A stretch of 38,987 nucleotides of DNA, taken from CAYVSP01 sp964453655. GTDB taxonomy: Bacteria > Patescibacteriota > Saccharimonadia > Saccharimonadales > CAYVSP01. The stretch spans positions 1 to 38,987 of the forward strand of contig CAYVSP010000004.1 in NCBI GenBank assembly GCA_964453655.1, written 5' to 3'. Positions within the stretch are counted from its first letter, which is position 1, and every line of letters starts with the position of its first letter. Both the position numbers and the translations under genes were made by a program. Of the stretch, positions 1 through 7,895 are shown piece after piece. The notes beneath the pieces were generated by a model. That model was not told the origin of the DNA. It saw only the letters and a list, made by a program, of their open reading frames with translations, and ran no database searches.

Positions 1-31
1 CTAACCAAGTCTGGTTATGGCCAATATCTCC

Positions 32-925
32 TCAATTTACTTGAACAAGTTTAGTTCTTTTGGGATGAGCCGTTACAAAATCTTTAATGTAATCTAAGAC
101 GTCAAGTGTTGTTTCCCAGCCAAGTTCTTTGCGGGCTTTTTCAGAAATATCGGTTGTGCCCGAGCGTCCTGAATAGCGATCGGTAAATACCATGTCGCCA
201 CCAAATGCTTGGGCGATCTCAAGCACTGAAAATTGTTTCTCGTTGTTGAGCGAATAGCCGTCGCCGCGACCTTTTTCGCCAGCTAAAGTAATGCCGCGGG
301 CGAGATCCTTAACATAGGTAAAATTGCGTTTTTGAGTGCCAGGCGGATCAACGGTAAGCGGACGACCATGCAAATAATCCTGCTCAAATTTAGCAATTAG
401 AGTGAAGTACTTGCCGGTACCTGTTTCGCGCGGGCCGAAAGCATTATAAAAGTAGCAAATCGCGTAAGGTAGCCCGTACCATTCGCCATAATCCTTGATG
501 AGATCGACGTTAGTAGCTTTGGTGAATGAGTATGGGTTTTGATGCCGGCCATTGCCTTCAAGTGCGAACTTGGTGCTGGAGGCAGCATAAACTAGTTTGC
601 CAACGCTTCGTTTGCGGCAAAATTCAACGACCGAAAAAGTGCCAAGAATATTTAAATCATATACTTTCTCGGGTTCATCAAAAGACGGTGCTACCCTTGC
701 ATATTCCCCAAGGTGGTAGACAATGTCTGGTCTCTCCGGCACCAATTTGGCAATGTGTTTGGTATGTCCCTTGCGATATATGGCACCTTTTATACAGTTT
801 TGCTGTTTGCCAGTAAAATAATTATCAAGAATAATGACTTTGTTTTTTGGATCTGTCAGCAACCTTTCAACAACATGCGAGCCAACGTGTCCGGCTCCTC
901 CCGTTACGAGAATTGTTTTAGCCAT
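32..925 (-). CDS. NAD-dependent nucleotide-sugar epimerase/dehydratase (extended SDR)
   Basis: This 297-residue protein is an extended short-chain dehydrogenase of the kind that epimerises or dehydrates nucleotide sugars in the cytoplasm. The N-terminus carries the Rossmann NAD-binding motif GGAGHVG and the acidic strand end LDNYFTG. The catalytic residues are visible as the serine stretch in YAASSTK and the YSFTK (YxxxK) pair. The length is slightly short for the GalE family, which is usually about 310-340. Its start overlaps the end of the UDP-glucose dehydrogenase gene by 8 bases, so the two are almost certainly co-translated. That context suggests it acts on UDP-glucuronate or a related sugar, as a 4-epimerase or decarboxylase. 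The strongly conserved UDP-xylose synthase motifs are not evident, so the substrate is unresolved. The family call is secure and the substrate is an inference. Confidence 0.85.
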   Translation of the reverse strand: MAKTILVTGGAGHVGSHVVERLLTDPKNKVIILDNYFTGKQQNCIKGAIYRKGHTKHIAKLVPERPDIVYHLGEYARVAPSFDEPEKVYDLNILGTFSVVEFCRKRSVGKLVYAASSTKFALEGNGRHQNPYSFTKATNVDLIKDYGEWYGLPYAICYFYNAFGPRETGTGKYFTLIAKFEQDYLHGRPLTVDPPGTQKRNFTYVKDLARGITLAGEKGRGDGYSLNNEKQFSVLEIAQAFGGDMVFTDRYSGRSGTTDISEKARKELGWETTLDVLDYIKDFVTAHPKRTKLVQVN

Positions 926-2243
926 TTATCGTAACTACTTTCCGACCAATACTTTCATAATAAAAACCCAGGTCCTTCATTTCTAGGGGGTCGTATAAAT
1001 TCCGCCCATCAAAAATAACTGGTTTATTAAGCAGACGTTTAACTTTAGCAAAATCGGGTGCCCGAAATTCTCCCCATTCGGTTGCAATAAGTAATGCATC
1101 CGCTCCTTTTAGGGCATCATATTGATTGTCGCTAAAACGAAGTTTCTTATTACTGGTCGTTACTTTTTTGACGTTCTCGAGTGCTTCAGGGTCATAAGCA
1201 ATAATATGCGCGCCGCTGTCGGTCAGACTTTTAATAATATCAAGTGACGGTGCCTCACGGATATCATCAGTGTCAGGCTTAAAAGCTAAACCCCACAAGG
1301 CAAATGTCTTATCCTCAAGTTCGTTTTTATAATAGTTTTTTACCTTGTCAGGCAAACGCTGTTTTTGAGTAGTATTAACATCCTCCACTGCTGCCAGAAT
1401 ACGTAACTCATAGTCATGCTGCCGGCCGGTTTGTCTAAGTGCCTTAACATCCTTAGGAAAGCAGCTGCCGCCATAGCCAATGCCCGGAAACAAAAAACGA
1501 TTACCTATGCGGGCATCAGCGCCAATACCTAGGCGGATATCATCAATGCTGGCGCCGGCCGCCTCGGCCAGATTGGCTATTTCATTCATGAAAGAAATTT
1601 TGGTTGCTAAAAACGAATTAGCCGCATATTTAGTAAGCTCAGCTGAACGTTCATCCATGAAATAGATTGGATTGCCCTGCCGTACAAAAGGCATGAAGAG
1701 TTTCTGCATAATGGCGCTCGCTCGCTTGGAAGACGAGCCAATAACTACGCGGTCCGGTTTCATAAAGTCTTCGATGGCAAACCCTTCGCGCAAAAATTCG
1801 GGATTAGAAACAACATCGTATTGGGCACGTGTGTTTGCTGCAATACGCTTGTATACCGCTTCAGCTGTACCAACCGGTACGGTGCTTTTATTAACAATAA
1901 CTGTGTAATCTTTGAGTAAAGGACCAAGCTTTTCGGCGACGTCTAAAATATAAGAAAGATCGGCTGAGCCGTCTTCATTGGGCGGTGTTGGCAATGCCAA
2001 AAAAATTACTGCAGCGCCTTCTACGCCGTCTTTTAGGCTAGTGGTAAATTTTAATCTGTTTTCTTTAGTGTTCCGAGCGAATAACTTATCAAGATCGGGT
2101 TCATAAATTGGTACTTTACCGTCACTGAGCTGCTTGATTTTATGTTCGTCAATATCGATGCAGTGAACGCTGTTGCCTTCTTCGGCCAGGCATGTCCCTG
2201 TTACTAAACCGACATAGCCAGTACCAATAACAGAGATATTCAT
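918..2243 (-). CDS. ugd: UDP-glucose 6-dehydrogenase
   Basis: The enzyme oxidises UDP-glucose twice with NAD to give UDP-glucuronate, a precursor of acidic surface polysaccharides. The 441-residue length is typical of the family. The N-terminus has the Rossmann motif GTGYVGLVTG, followed by the substrate-binding segment NKSTVPVGTA. The catalytic cysteine lies in GGSCFPKD at about residue 261, and the C-terminal UDP-binding domain contains WGLAFKPDTDDIREAPS, the usual signature. The stop overlaps the start of the downstream epimerase by 8 bases, and the start overlaps the end of the GtrA-like gene by 4 bases (ATGA). The three genes therefore form a coupled reverse-strand operon. A related dehydrogenase such as UDP-ManNAc dehydrogenase is possible, but the motif set fits UDP-glucose best. 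Confidence 0.93.
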   Translation of the reverse strand: MNISVIGTGYVGLVTGTCLAEEGNSVHCIDIDEHKIKQLSDGKVPIYEPDLDKLFARNTKENRLKFTTSLKDGVEGAAVIFLALPTPPNEDGSADLSYILDVAEKLGPLLKDYTVIVNKSTVPVGTAEAVYKRIAANTRAQYDVVSNPEFLREGFAIEDFMKPDRVVIGSSSKRASAIMQKLFMPFVRQGNPIYFMDERSAELTKYAANSFLATKISFMNEIANLAEAAGASIDDIRLGIGADARIGNRFLFPGIGYGGSCFPKDVKALRQTGRQHDYELRILAAVEDVNTTQKQRLPDKVKNYYKNELEDKTFALWGLAFKPDTDDIREAPSLDIIKSLTDSGAHIIAYDPEALENVKKVTTSNKKLRFSDNQYDALKGADALLIATEWGEFRAPDFAKVKRLLNKPVIFDGRNLYDPLEMKDLGFYYESIGRKVVTING

Positions 2244-2695
2244 CGGCCCGGGCCAACCACTTTTTCAGGAACCGTTTCTTCTGGATTCAAGAGCGGCGCA
2301 GGTGTTTTTCCTTTAAAAATATAAAACTTGGTCCAGAAATAATTCCAAAACATGGTAATGCCGGCAGCTATTGCCAGGCTTAAAAAGTCAGACAGATGAA
2401 ATACATTCACTCCTACTGAGCTGATCGCAGTTAAAATAACTATGCCGCTGAGTGAACTAAGCTGAAAGTGCAAAAACTTTTTGGCTAACGATTTATCATG
2501 ATGATCAACTTGATTATAGGTCCATTTTTCATGAAAGGCGAAGTTAGACAGCATGCCTCCTTCGCTGCTTAGAAAAAACGCCAGCGTTGTTTCGACATTT
2601 TTAAAAACCGATGCTTTGAGAATTAAGGTCACGAAAAAACCGACTGACCCGACAATACAAAAGCGTATAAAGTCTATTTGTAGGTATTTCTTCAT
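2240..2695 (-). CDS. GtrA-like polyprenyl-linked sugar flippase
   Basis: This small protein of about 151 residues has four predicted membrane helices: FIRFCIVGSVGFFVTL at the start, a second near residues 30-50, one around LSSLSGIVILTAIS, and a last one ending in the FWNYFWTKFYIF motif. The GxxGF...N.(F)xxxxxW pattern and the terminal WN.xxxxxF.F motif are characteristic of the GtrA family, which is thought to flip polyprenyl-phosphate sugars across the membrane. I chose the ATG at 2695. The longer reading frame begins with TTG at 2713 and would overlap the likely -10 element. It ends in an ATGA overlap with ugd and is divergent from a DPM1-like GT2, its probable functional partner. The family is clear and the sugar is unknown. 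Confidence 0.8.
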   Translation of the reverse strand: MKKYLQIDFIRFCIVGSVGFFVTLILKASVFKNVETTLAFFLSSEGGMLSNFAFHEKWTYNQVDHHDKSLAKKFLHFQLSSLSGIVILTAISSVGVNVFHLSDFLSLAIAAGITMFWNYFWTKFYIFKGKTPAPLLNPEETVPEKVVGPGR

Positions 2696-2704
2696 TTCAC
2701 TAAA

Positions 2705-2710
2705 CCTATA
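2705..2710 (-). promoter_or_regulatory. Candidate -10 element of the GtrA-ugd-epimerase operon
   Basis: On the reverse strand, TATAGG lies 9 nt upstream of the ATG at 2695, and no Shine-Dalgarno sequence lies between them. The transcript would be leaderless or nearly so. No good -35 element was seen. Confidence 0.4.
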
Positions 2711-2724
2711 CAATCACACAATCT

Positions 2725-2752
2725 TTGTGCTAGCATGTCATCTGATTATAAA
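2725..2752 (+). promoter_or_regulatory. Candidate promoter of the DPM1-like glycosyltransferase
   Basis: TTGTGC at 2725-2730 is followed, after a 16-base spacer, by TATAAA at 2747-2752. An AGGA ribosome site follows at 2752-2755 ahead of the ATG at 2767. The whole divergent region to the GtrA gene is about 70 bases, so the two promoters are nearly back to back. Confidence 0.45.
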
Positions 2753-2766
2753 GGACTTCCAGGGCA

Positions 2767-3495
2767 ATGGCCAAAGCAAAAAAATTATCTATCGTTATTC
2801 CATGTTACAACGAGAAAGCGACGATTGAGAAAATCCTACAGGAAGTCGATGAGGTGGATTTAGGTTCAACTAAAAAAGAAATTCTCATAATCGATGATGG
2901 CTCAAAAGATGGCACCCGCGACATCCTTACAAAACTAGCTGCCAACAACAAAGATTTAAAACTTCTTTTCCAAAAAGTTAATCAAGGCAAAGGAGCGGCT
3001 TTGAAGCGCGGCATCCTAGAGAGCACTGGCGATGTTGTTGTGGTGCAAGATGCAGATTTGGAATATGACCCCCAGGAATACAAGCGATTACTATATCCTA
3101 TTGAGCGAGGTCATGCTGATGTGGTCTACGGTTCTCGTTTTATTGGCGGTGAACCACATCGTATAATTTACTACCGTAACCAAGTAGCTAATAAATTTCT
3201 GACGTTTCTTTCTAATTTATTTACGGGCCTTAATCTCACCGATATGGAAACCTGCTACAAAATGATGAAAGGCGACTTGGCTCGTGAGCTAGGTCAGCAC
3301 TTGCAAGCCCAGCGATTTGGATTTGAACCGGAGATTACGGCACGCATTGCTAAATCAAAAGTAGCAGTCTATGAAATCGGCATTTCTTACTATGGCCGCA
3401 GTAAAGAAGAAGGCAAAAAAATTGGTTTCCGCGACGGCCTCAAAGCCATTTGGGAAATTGTTTATTTTAACCTAACAATTCGTAAAAATAAGTAA
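2767..3495 (+). CDS. Family 2 glycosyltransferase, dolichyl/polyprenyl-phosphate sugar synthase type
   Basis: This 242-residue protein matches the DPM1-like branch of GT2 enzymes, which move a sugar from a nucleotide donor to a polyprenyl phosphate on the cytoplasmic face of the membrane. The start motif LSIVIPCYNE is followed by IIDDGSKDGT (acidic pair at 43-44) and the metal-binding QDADLEYDP at about 94-102. A conserved YGSRF segment follows, with the MMKGD and RFGFEPEI region near the C-terminus. No membrane helix is seen, so it probably depends on partners such as the divergently encoded GtrA protein. It stands alone on the forward strand, and its stop is 6 bases from the stop of the converging gene. 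Family certain; donor and acceptor inferred. Confidence 0.88.
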   Translation: MAKAKKLSIVIPCYNEKATIEKILQEVDEVDLGSTKKEILIIDDGSKDGTRDILTKLAANNKDLKLLFQKVNQGKGAALKRGILESTGDVVVVQDADLEYDPQEYKRLLYPIERGHADVVYGSRFIGGEPHRIIYYRNQVANKFLTFLSNLFTGLNLTDMETCYKMMKGDLARELGQHLQAQRFGFEPEITARIAKSKVAVYEIGISYYGRSKEEGKKIGFRDGLKAIWEIVYFNLTIRKNK

Positions 3496-3501
3496 TCTAA
3501 G

Positions 3502-5178
3502 CTAGCAGTTTGGGCTATTTTTAAGATCATAGATAATGGTCGAGTTGTCTTTATATACCTCAGGAAAATTGACACCCTTGAGCGGCCGGTAGATTGGGGT
3601 GGTGTAGTAGCGAATTTTGTAGTCTTTGCATAAATTTTTATAGCCTTCAGGGATGTCAAGACTTTTTACAAAACCAGCATCTTTGTTAGCCACGCTTAAC
3701 GGTGTTCGTGAAATGTAGCCAAGCGGTATGGGCTTTTCGTCGATAGTTTGGTCATATAGTTGAGCTGCTTCGCTTACTGCACCATTATCTAGTACTCCAC
3801 CCGTTGCCGGCAAATTGCTCAGCGCATCGACATAATGTGGATGGCCAACCGGATTATTTGGTAGTGCGGATGGCCAAAGTTCAATCACTAGCACCAAAGC
3901 AAAGATTGCCATGAGCAGCTGGCCGCGGCGTTTAGATATATCGAGTTTGGCCAGCACCATGGCTGAGATAACAGCCGTAGCAAAACCGGTCATTACCATC
4001 ATTCGTACTGGAACGCCAGAGAGTTTGAGTTCAGGCAAAATTTTTTCTAGCAATGCGTATGGTAGCCAAGAATGGTTGATGCTATAGCCAAAGATCATGA
4101 GATGCGATCCTAAGCTTAATATTCCAAAGATAACGGCTGCTCCTAGCCAGAACACAACATCTTGATGAACTTTAGCCCTCTTCCAGATGGCAATTATTAA
4201 TAGAGTTAGAACTGAAAGCGTGAGGTAGACTGTTCCCTCAACTGGTCCAGCTTTAATTAGGTGCCAGTAGCCATCTGTTAAATAGTGAAAACGCCAAAAC
4301 CCACCATCAATAAAAGGTGTTAGTAGATCTGTGCTAAAAATGCGTCCCGGGTGAGAACCTTGCAGAGGATCATGATGATTGGCGGACAAGAGAGCAAGTG
4401 GTAGTGGCAAAACTAAAATAATGCTGATTATTATAAAGACAAGTAACGGACGCCAAGTTTGCTTTTCTTTTATAGGGGGTATCTGCTTACGCCACAACAA
4501 GTAAAAAAGTATTAGGCCAGCCAGTCCAACTGAGTATAAGAAGTAATAATAGTCGCATAGTAATATCAAAAGTAGTACAACTGCGGCACCAATGGCATTG
4601 CGATAACGTGGTCTTTTGAGTAGTTTCCACCACAACAAAATAAACAAAGGTATCCACTCCAGAGATACTAGCTGCATATGTCCGACCGCGTGCGCAAAGT
4701 GGTAGCTTGAGAACGTGAAGATGAAGCCGCCCATTAAACTTGGAATGTATTTTTTAGTAAAGTAGTGGCACAGCCAAAACATCGACAGGCCGCCAAATAC
4801 AAACGAAAAAATCACCATAATGTTATAGGCTTGCGCCAAGCTAAAGACTTTAAGCAATACTACCCCTACAAAACCGTTAAAGGCGTTAAGTGTTTGGCCA
4901 ATCAGAGTTGTGCCATAGGGATAATGCAGGTACATGGTGTGCCAAGGTAATTGGTGCAAATTAGTAACCGCTTTATTGACCCACCACATATTCCAGACAT
5001 TTTGTAGGCCATCGCCGTTGTCAGTAAAAAAGTGAGTATTAAAATGTAGCATCCATGGCCAGCTATATATGGTAAAGAAGATAAAATAGATAAAAGCTGG
5101 CACTGCAAAATAAATCAGCAGCTTTTGTAGCATAGGGTGAAGCCTAGCTGAGCGCTTTTGCGCTTTTTTATTAGTCAT
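3502..5178 (-). CDS. Multi-pass membrane protein, probable GT-C type glycosyltransferase
   Basis: The 558-residue protein has about eleven hydrophobic segments and a hydrophilic C-terminal tail from roughly residue 445. After the first helix (residues about 20-40), the first extracytoplasmic loop holds the acidic motif TDNGDGLQN (D53, D56). GT-C enzymes keep their catalytic acid in this position. The architecture fits enzymes that use a polyprenyl-phosphate sugar outside the membrane, and the nearby DPM1-like GT2 and GtrA genes would supply and flip such a donor. The start follows a TATAAT by 11 nt with no Shine-Dalgarno. It is divergent from another large membrane protein. I do not recognise a specific named family, so the function is inferred from topology, motif and context. 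Confidence 0.65.
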   Translation of the reverse strand: MTNKKAQKRSARLHPMLQKLLIYFAVPAFIYFIFFTIYSWPWMLHFNTHFFTDNGDGLQNVWNMWWVNKAVTNLHQLPWHTMYLHYPYGTTLIGQTLNAFNGFVGVVLLKVFSLAQAYNIMVIFSFVFGGLSMFWLCHYFTKKYIPSLMGGFIFTFSSYHFAHAVGHMQLVSLEWIPLFILLWWKLLKRPRYRNAIGAAVVLLLILLCDYYYFLYSVGLAGLILFYLLWRKQIPPIKEKQTWRPLLVFIIISIILVLPLPLALLSANHHDPLQGSHPGRIFSTDLLTPFIDGGFWRFHYLTDGYWHLIKAGPVEGTVYLTLSVLTLLIIAIWKRAKVHQDVVFWLGAAVIFGILSLGSHLMIFGYSINHSWLPYALLEKILPELKLSGVPVRMMVMTGFATAVISAMVLAKLDISKRRGQLLMAIFALVLVIELWPSALPNNPVGHPHYVDALSNLPATGGVLDNGAVSEAAQLYDQTIDEKPIPLGYISRTPLSVANKDAGFVKSLDIPEGYKNLCKDYKIRYYTTPIYRPLKGVNFPEVYKDNSTIIYDLKNSPNC

Positions 5179-5189
5179 TGTTGTAGAGT

Positions 5190-5195
5190 ATTATA
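5190..5195 (-). promoter_or_regulatory. Candidate -10 element (TATAAT) of the 558-residue membrane protein gene
   Basis: A perfect reverse-strand TATAAT ends 11 nt before the ATG at 5178. With the usual 6-8 nt to the start site, the leader would be only a few bases, so leaderless translation is likely. No clear -35 is visible. Confidence 0.5.
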
Positions 5196-5228
5196 GCCGA
5201 AGACCGAAAAAGCGATTAGTTTTACTAA

Positions 5229-5237
5229 TGATATAGT
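5229..5237 (+). promoter_or_regulatory. Candidate extended -10 element (TGATATAGT) of the 430-residue membrane protein gene
   Basis: TGA-TATAGT lies 7 nt before the ATG at 5245, placing the expected transcription start at or next to the start codon. No ribosome site fits in between. The same arrangement recurs at several other genes in the window. Confidence 0.5.
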
Positions 5238-5244
5238 AAATGCA

Positions 5245-6537
5245 ATGAAATTCAGCAAAAACGCAGTATTAAAAAAACTAAAAGACCCGCTGTCTGGTTG
5301 GCAAACAGCACTCTTAGTATTATTGGCGTCGCTTGGTTACTTAATTCGGGCTAGTCAGTATCTCTTTAAGCCACAACTTTTTGCAGAAGACGGCGTTTTA
5401 TGGCTGGCCGAAGGTCATAACAAGTCACTCACTGCCCTCGTGCAACCTGTAAATGGTTTTTACCATATAACCGAACGTTTATTTGGCTATACAGTAGCCC
5501 ACTTGTCATTAAGCCTGGCTCCTTTAATATTCGTTACCACTGCTTGGGCCTTTTTTGGATTACTAGCATATTATTTGTTCTCTCCTCGTACGAAGATTTT
5601 TACAACCAATTATGAAAGAATTTTTATGTTGCTTTCGCTAATCTTAGTCAGCAATATTTATGAGTTATTTTTTAACTTTTCGAACTCTATTTTCTTAATC
5701 GGCATCATCGGCGCCCTGATAATGACTGCTCGCAGCTCCAGGTGGGTTGTAGTAAACATTTGCGAGAAGATTTTTTTTGTACTAACCTGTCTGACTTTGC
5801 CTTTTTGTTGGTTTTTTGTACCAATTGGGTTGTTTGAAAAGTTCAAATACAAGCGTAAAGATTCTTTTTTCTTATACGCAGCAATAGCTGGAAGCATTTT
5901 ACAGGCAGTCCGATACATCACTACTCATGTGAGCCGTTCGCCAGTTACCTTATTTTCGTTATTATCTAAATACACATTGCTTGAGATTTACAACCAAATG
6001 TTTATACCTGCTTTGCGTTTTAGTCGCCAAGATATTCCTATTGCAGAATACTCTGCGCACCGATTCCCTGTTTTCACGGTGTTTTTATCCATGTTTGTCC
6101 TTTTAGTTGCAACCATTGTGGTCATAAAACGTAGTAATAAACAAGTTTGGTATCTATTATTTTTCTTGGCTGGCATGACCTTTGCATCCATAAAAAGTCC
6201 TACTCTGTCGGTTAAGCTCCCTGTAGATGCACTTAAAACCATGGCAGTTGTAGTGGGCGGTAGCCGCTATTTTGTGTACGGAGTGCTCTTTGTATCTATC
6301 ATTTTGGTGAAGATTTCTACAGTAATACTAATGCCCAAGGCACGTTATGCTTGCATGGCTATTTTCATTGCGTTTGGCCTGCTAACTTCATTACATTACC
6401 AGACATTTTTTGTTGAGAAGCAGTTTAAAGATTATACCGCTCAATATAATAAAGGCATTAAAGAATTCGATGCCGGCAAGAAATTTGTAGACATACCATC
6501 TAACCCGTCATCGTGGCATATAATTCTCACAAAATAA
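5245..6537 (+). CDS. Multi-pass membrane protein, possible GT-C type glycosyltransferase
   Basis: This 430-residue protein consists almost wholly of hydrophobic segments, roughly ten. The first loop after helix one contains LFAEDG (E48, D49), followed by a VNGFYHITERL segment. An acidic pair in the first outer loop is typical of GT-C sugar transferases and their relatives. It has no extended soluble domain. It is transcribed alone and divergently from the 558-residue membrane protein, from a short region with a promoter for each. It is followed after about 60 bases by a possible leader peptide and an RmlD-like gene. The base composition is more AT-rich than the neighbours, with many Phe and Ile codons, as expected for a membrane protein. 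Function beyond this is not identifiable. Confidence 0.6.
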   Translation: MKFSKNAVLKKLKDPLSGWQTALLVLLASLGYLIRASQYLFKPQLFAEDGVLWLAEGHNKSLTALVQPVNGFYHITERLFGYTVAHLSLSLAPLIFVTTAWAFFGLLAYYLFSPRTKIFTTNYERIFMLLSLILVSNIYELFFNFSNSIFLIGIIGALIMTARSSRWVVVNICEKIFFVLTCLTLPFCWFFVPIGLFEKFKYKRKDSFFLYAAIAGSILQAVRYITTHVSRSPVTLFSLLSKYTLLEIYNQMFIPALRFSRQDIPIAEYSAHRFPVFTVFLSMFVLLVATIVVIKRSNKQVWYLLFFLAGMTFASIKSPTLSVKLPVDALKTMAVVVGGSRYFVYGVLFVSIILVKISTVILMPKARYACMAIFIAFGLLTSLHYQTFFVEKQFKDYTAQYNKGIKEFDAGKKFVDIPSNPSSWHIILTK

Positions 6538-6561
6538 CTTTTTGGGGTTACTGTCGCGCAG

Positions 6562-6567
6562 TATAAT
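6562..6567 (+). promoter_or_regulatory. Candidate -10 element (TATAAT) ahead of the leader peptide and RmlD-like gene
   Basis: A perfect TATAAT lies 30 bases before the possible leader-peptide start. The -35 region is weak. A 5-bp inverted repeat (CTCCT at 6574-6578 pairing with AGGAG at 6589-6593) follows in the predicted leader and would mask the leader peptide's ribosome site. Confidence 0.4.
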
Positions 6568-6597
6568 GGTCAACTCCTTGCAAACACTAGGAGACGC

Positions 6598-6642
6598 ATG
6601 CTTATTAAGCTATTAACTGCTACTATATTCGAAGGAGAATGA
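6598..6642 (+). CDS. Possible 14-residue leader peptide upstream of the RmlD-like gene
   Basis: This short ORF encodes MLIKLLTATIFEGE and has its own AGGAG ribosome site 4 bases before the ATG. Its last codons form the AAGGAG ribosome site of the next gene, and its TGA ends 3 bases before that gene's ATG at 6646. This is the arrangement expected for translational coupling or a regulatory leader. The AGGAG can pair with an upstream CTCCT. No runs of a single amino acid codon, as in attenuation leaders, are seen. Whether it is translated cannot be judged from sequence alone. Confidence 0.4.
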   Translation: MLIKLLTATIFEGE

Positions 6643-6645
6643 TTT

Positions 6646-7293
6646 ATGAATATCTTACTGACTGGCGGGTCTGGCCAGCTGGGGCAAGTGCTGCAAAAAC
6701 AGCGCAAGTATACCGCTCCAAGCCACCAAGAGATGGATATAACCGATCCGGATAGCATACTTAGGTATATCGGAAAGCATAATATTGACTTGATTGTGCA
6801 CTCTGCCGCCTATACCGAAACCCTTAAGCCCGATAATGATCCCGTTGAGGCGGCAAAGTGTTTTAAGGTTAATGTCTTGGGTACGCGTAATCTAGTTGCT
6901 CAAGCTAACTGTCCGATAATCTACATCAGCACAGAGAGTGCTGTGGAACCTTATAACTTCTATATTTTGACCAAAATACAAGGTGAGTTTGAAGTTCGGC
7001 TGAACCAACATGGTTCACACATTATTCGCACCAGTTTCCGGTATGACCCGTTTGAGTACCCCAAAGCCCCCACTGACATGTTGACTATCGGTGATACGGT
7101 TGACAAGATCGCCCCGCTGATTGACGCAGCTATTGATAGTTTGCCAATGGATGGCGCAATTACCTACATCGGTACCGGTGTAAGAACTGTTTACGAACTG
7201 GCTAAGCAGACTCGGCCAGACGTCATTGGCCTACCTCGAGCGGAGATCTTTGCCCGACTACCAGCCATGGAAGGTTTGCGCAACGTTCTCTAG
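6646..7293 (+). CDS. Short RmlD-like NAD(P)-dependent sugar reductase
   Basis: The protein resembles dTDP-4-dehydrorhamnose reductase and related SDR enzymes. It opens with MNILLTGGSGQLG, the typical RmlD start, continues with an MDITDPDSI strand and VHSAAYT, and has the serine-containing ISTESAV followed by the catalytic YILTK (YxxxK). At 215 residues it is much shorter than the usual 280-300, with the substrate-binding C-terminal part reduced. Still, the terminal part reads through cleanly without a frameshift. A good AAGGAG lies 8 nt before the start. It may act on a different sugar, or bind NADP without the full reaction. It stands apart from gmd/rmd, and no rmlA, rmlB or rmlC is present in the window. 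Family moderately sure, reaction unknown. Confidence 0.7.
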   Translation: MNILLTGGSGQLGQVLQKQRKYTAPSHQEMDITDPDSILRYIGKHNIDLIVHSAAYTETLKPDNDPVEAAKCFKVNVLGTRNLVAQANCPIIYISTESAVEPYNFYILTKIQGEFEVRLNQHGSHIIRTSFRYDPFEYPKAPTDMLTIGDTVDKIAPLIDAAIDSLPMDGAITYIGTGVRTVYELAKQTRPDVIGLPRAEIFARLPAMEGLRNVL

Positions 7294-7338
7294 CACAGCA
7301 ATACTCATCAAAACGCTCTTGCTTTTAGTGACATTTTA

Positions 7339-7347
7339 TGGTAATAT
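7339..7347 (+). promoter_or_regulatory. Candidate extended -10 element (TGGTAATAT) of the 174-residue protein gene
   Basis: TGG-TAATAT lies 9 nt before the ATG at 7357, with no Shine-Dalgarno sequence between, so a leader of only about 2 nt is predicted. Confidence 0.4.
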
Positions 7348-7356
7348 CTAAGTGTT

Positions 7357-7881
7357 ATGGATAAGACAAAAAGCGGCAAAAGATTGTTTAAAAACCCCTG
7401 GTCAAAATGGTTGGCTATGGCTGCAATTGCACTAGTTCTTGGCGCTGGTGTGTATGCGCTAGTAAACCGAGACAATCAACCGGCGGCGCCTGAGGGAGTA
7501 AACCTAGCTCCGGCAACAGAACAAGAAAAAAGTGAAGCACAACAGAACAAGGATAATATCGTTGATCAGCAAAATAACCAAAATTCATCAAATCACCCCT
7601 CGACAGGAAATAAAAAGCAGGTTACTGTTTTTATAACTAATGCTACTTACAGTTCAATCAACTCCTATGCGGCGGGGGTCATCGAGGACAATGGCACCTG
7701 CAGCGCTACATTTACCCAAGGTAGCACAGTAATTACTAGAACTTCCCAAGGTTTCAGCAATGTTTCTTACACGCAGTGTGCACCAATTATGCCAAATCTG
7801 CCTAATCAAAATGGTTGGTCAGTCGTCGTTAAGTACAGCTCAGCCGCTGCTGAGGGTTCATCCCAAACACAAACATTTTAA
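7357..7881 (+). CDS. Membrane-anchored protein of unknown function
   Basis: I do not recognise this 174-residue protein. It has a basic N-terminus, one membrane helix at about residues 18-40 (WLAMAAIALVLGAGVYALV), a Q/N-rich low-complexity linker (about 55-85, including QQNKDNIVDQQNNQNSSN), and a C-terminal domain from about 87 with two cysteines that could form a disulfide outside the cell. This is the layout of a surface domain held by an N-terminal signal anchor. The gene is followed after 14 bases by the secreted B-lectin protein, so the two probably work together at the cell surface. The C-terminal domain is rich in Thr, Ser and beta-branched residues and is probably a beta fold. A pilin-like or small adhesin role is possible but unproven. 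Confidence 0.7.
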   Translation: MDKTKSGKRLFKNPWSKWLAMAAIALVLGAGVYALVNRDNQPAAPEGVNLAPATEQEKSEAQQNKDNIVDQQNNQNSSNHPSTGNKKQVTVFITNATYSSINSYAAGVIEDNGTCSATFTQGSTVITRTSQGFSNVSYTQCAPIMPNLPNQNGWSVVVKYSSAAAEGSSQTQTF

Positions 7882-7895
7882 GGCATAATAAAAGT

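Noticed and set aside
1..31. Possible start of another reverse-strand gene before base 32
   Set aside because: An AGGAG-like sequence is present, but there is no start codon within reach and a TAG follows in the only long frame.
397..588. Long open frames opposite or inside real genes (for example 397-588, 1672-1908, 13724-14008, 25511-25867)
   Set aside because: They overlap well-supported genes, have no ribosome sites or recognisable motifs, and follow the codon pattern of the true frame.
32..925. Specific call as UDP-xylose synthase or UDP-glucuronate 4-epimerase
   Set aside because: The DNYFTG segment is suggestive and ugd is adjacent, but the diagnostic UXS motifs are absent, so only the family is given.
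6574..6593. Riboswitch in the leader of the RmlD-like gene
   Set aside because: Only a single 5-bp stem is visible; there is no conserved multi-stem architecture I can recognise.
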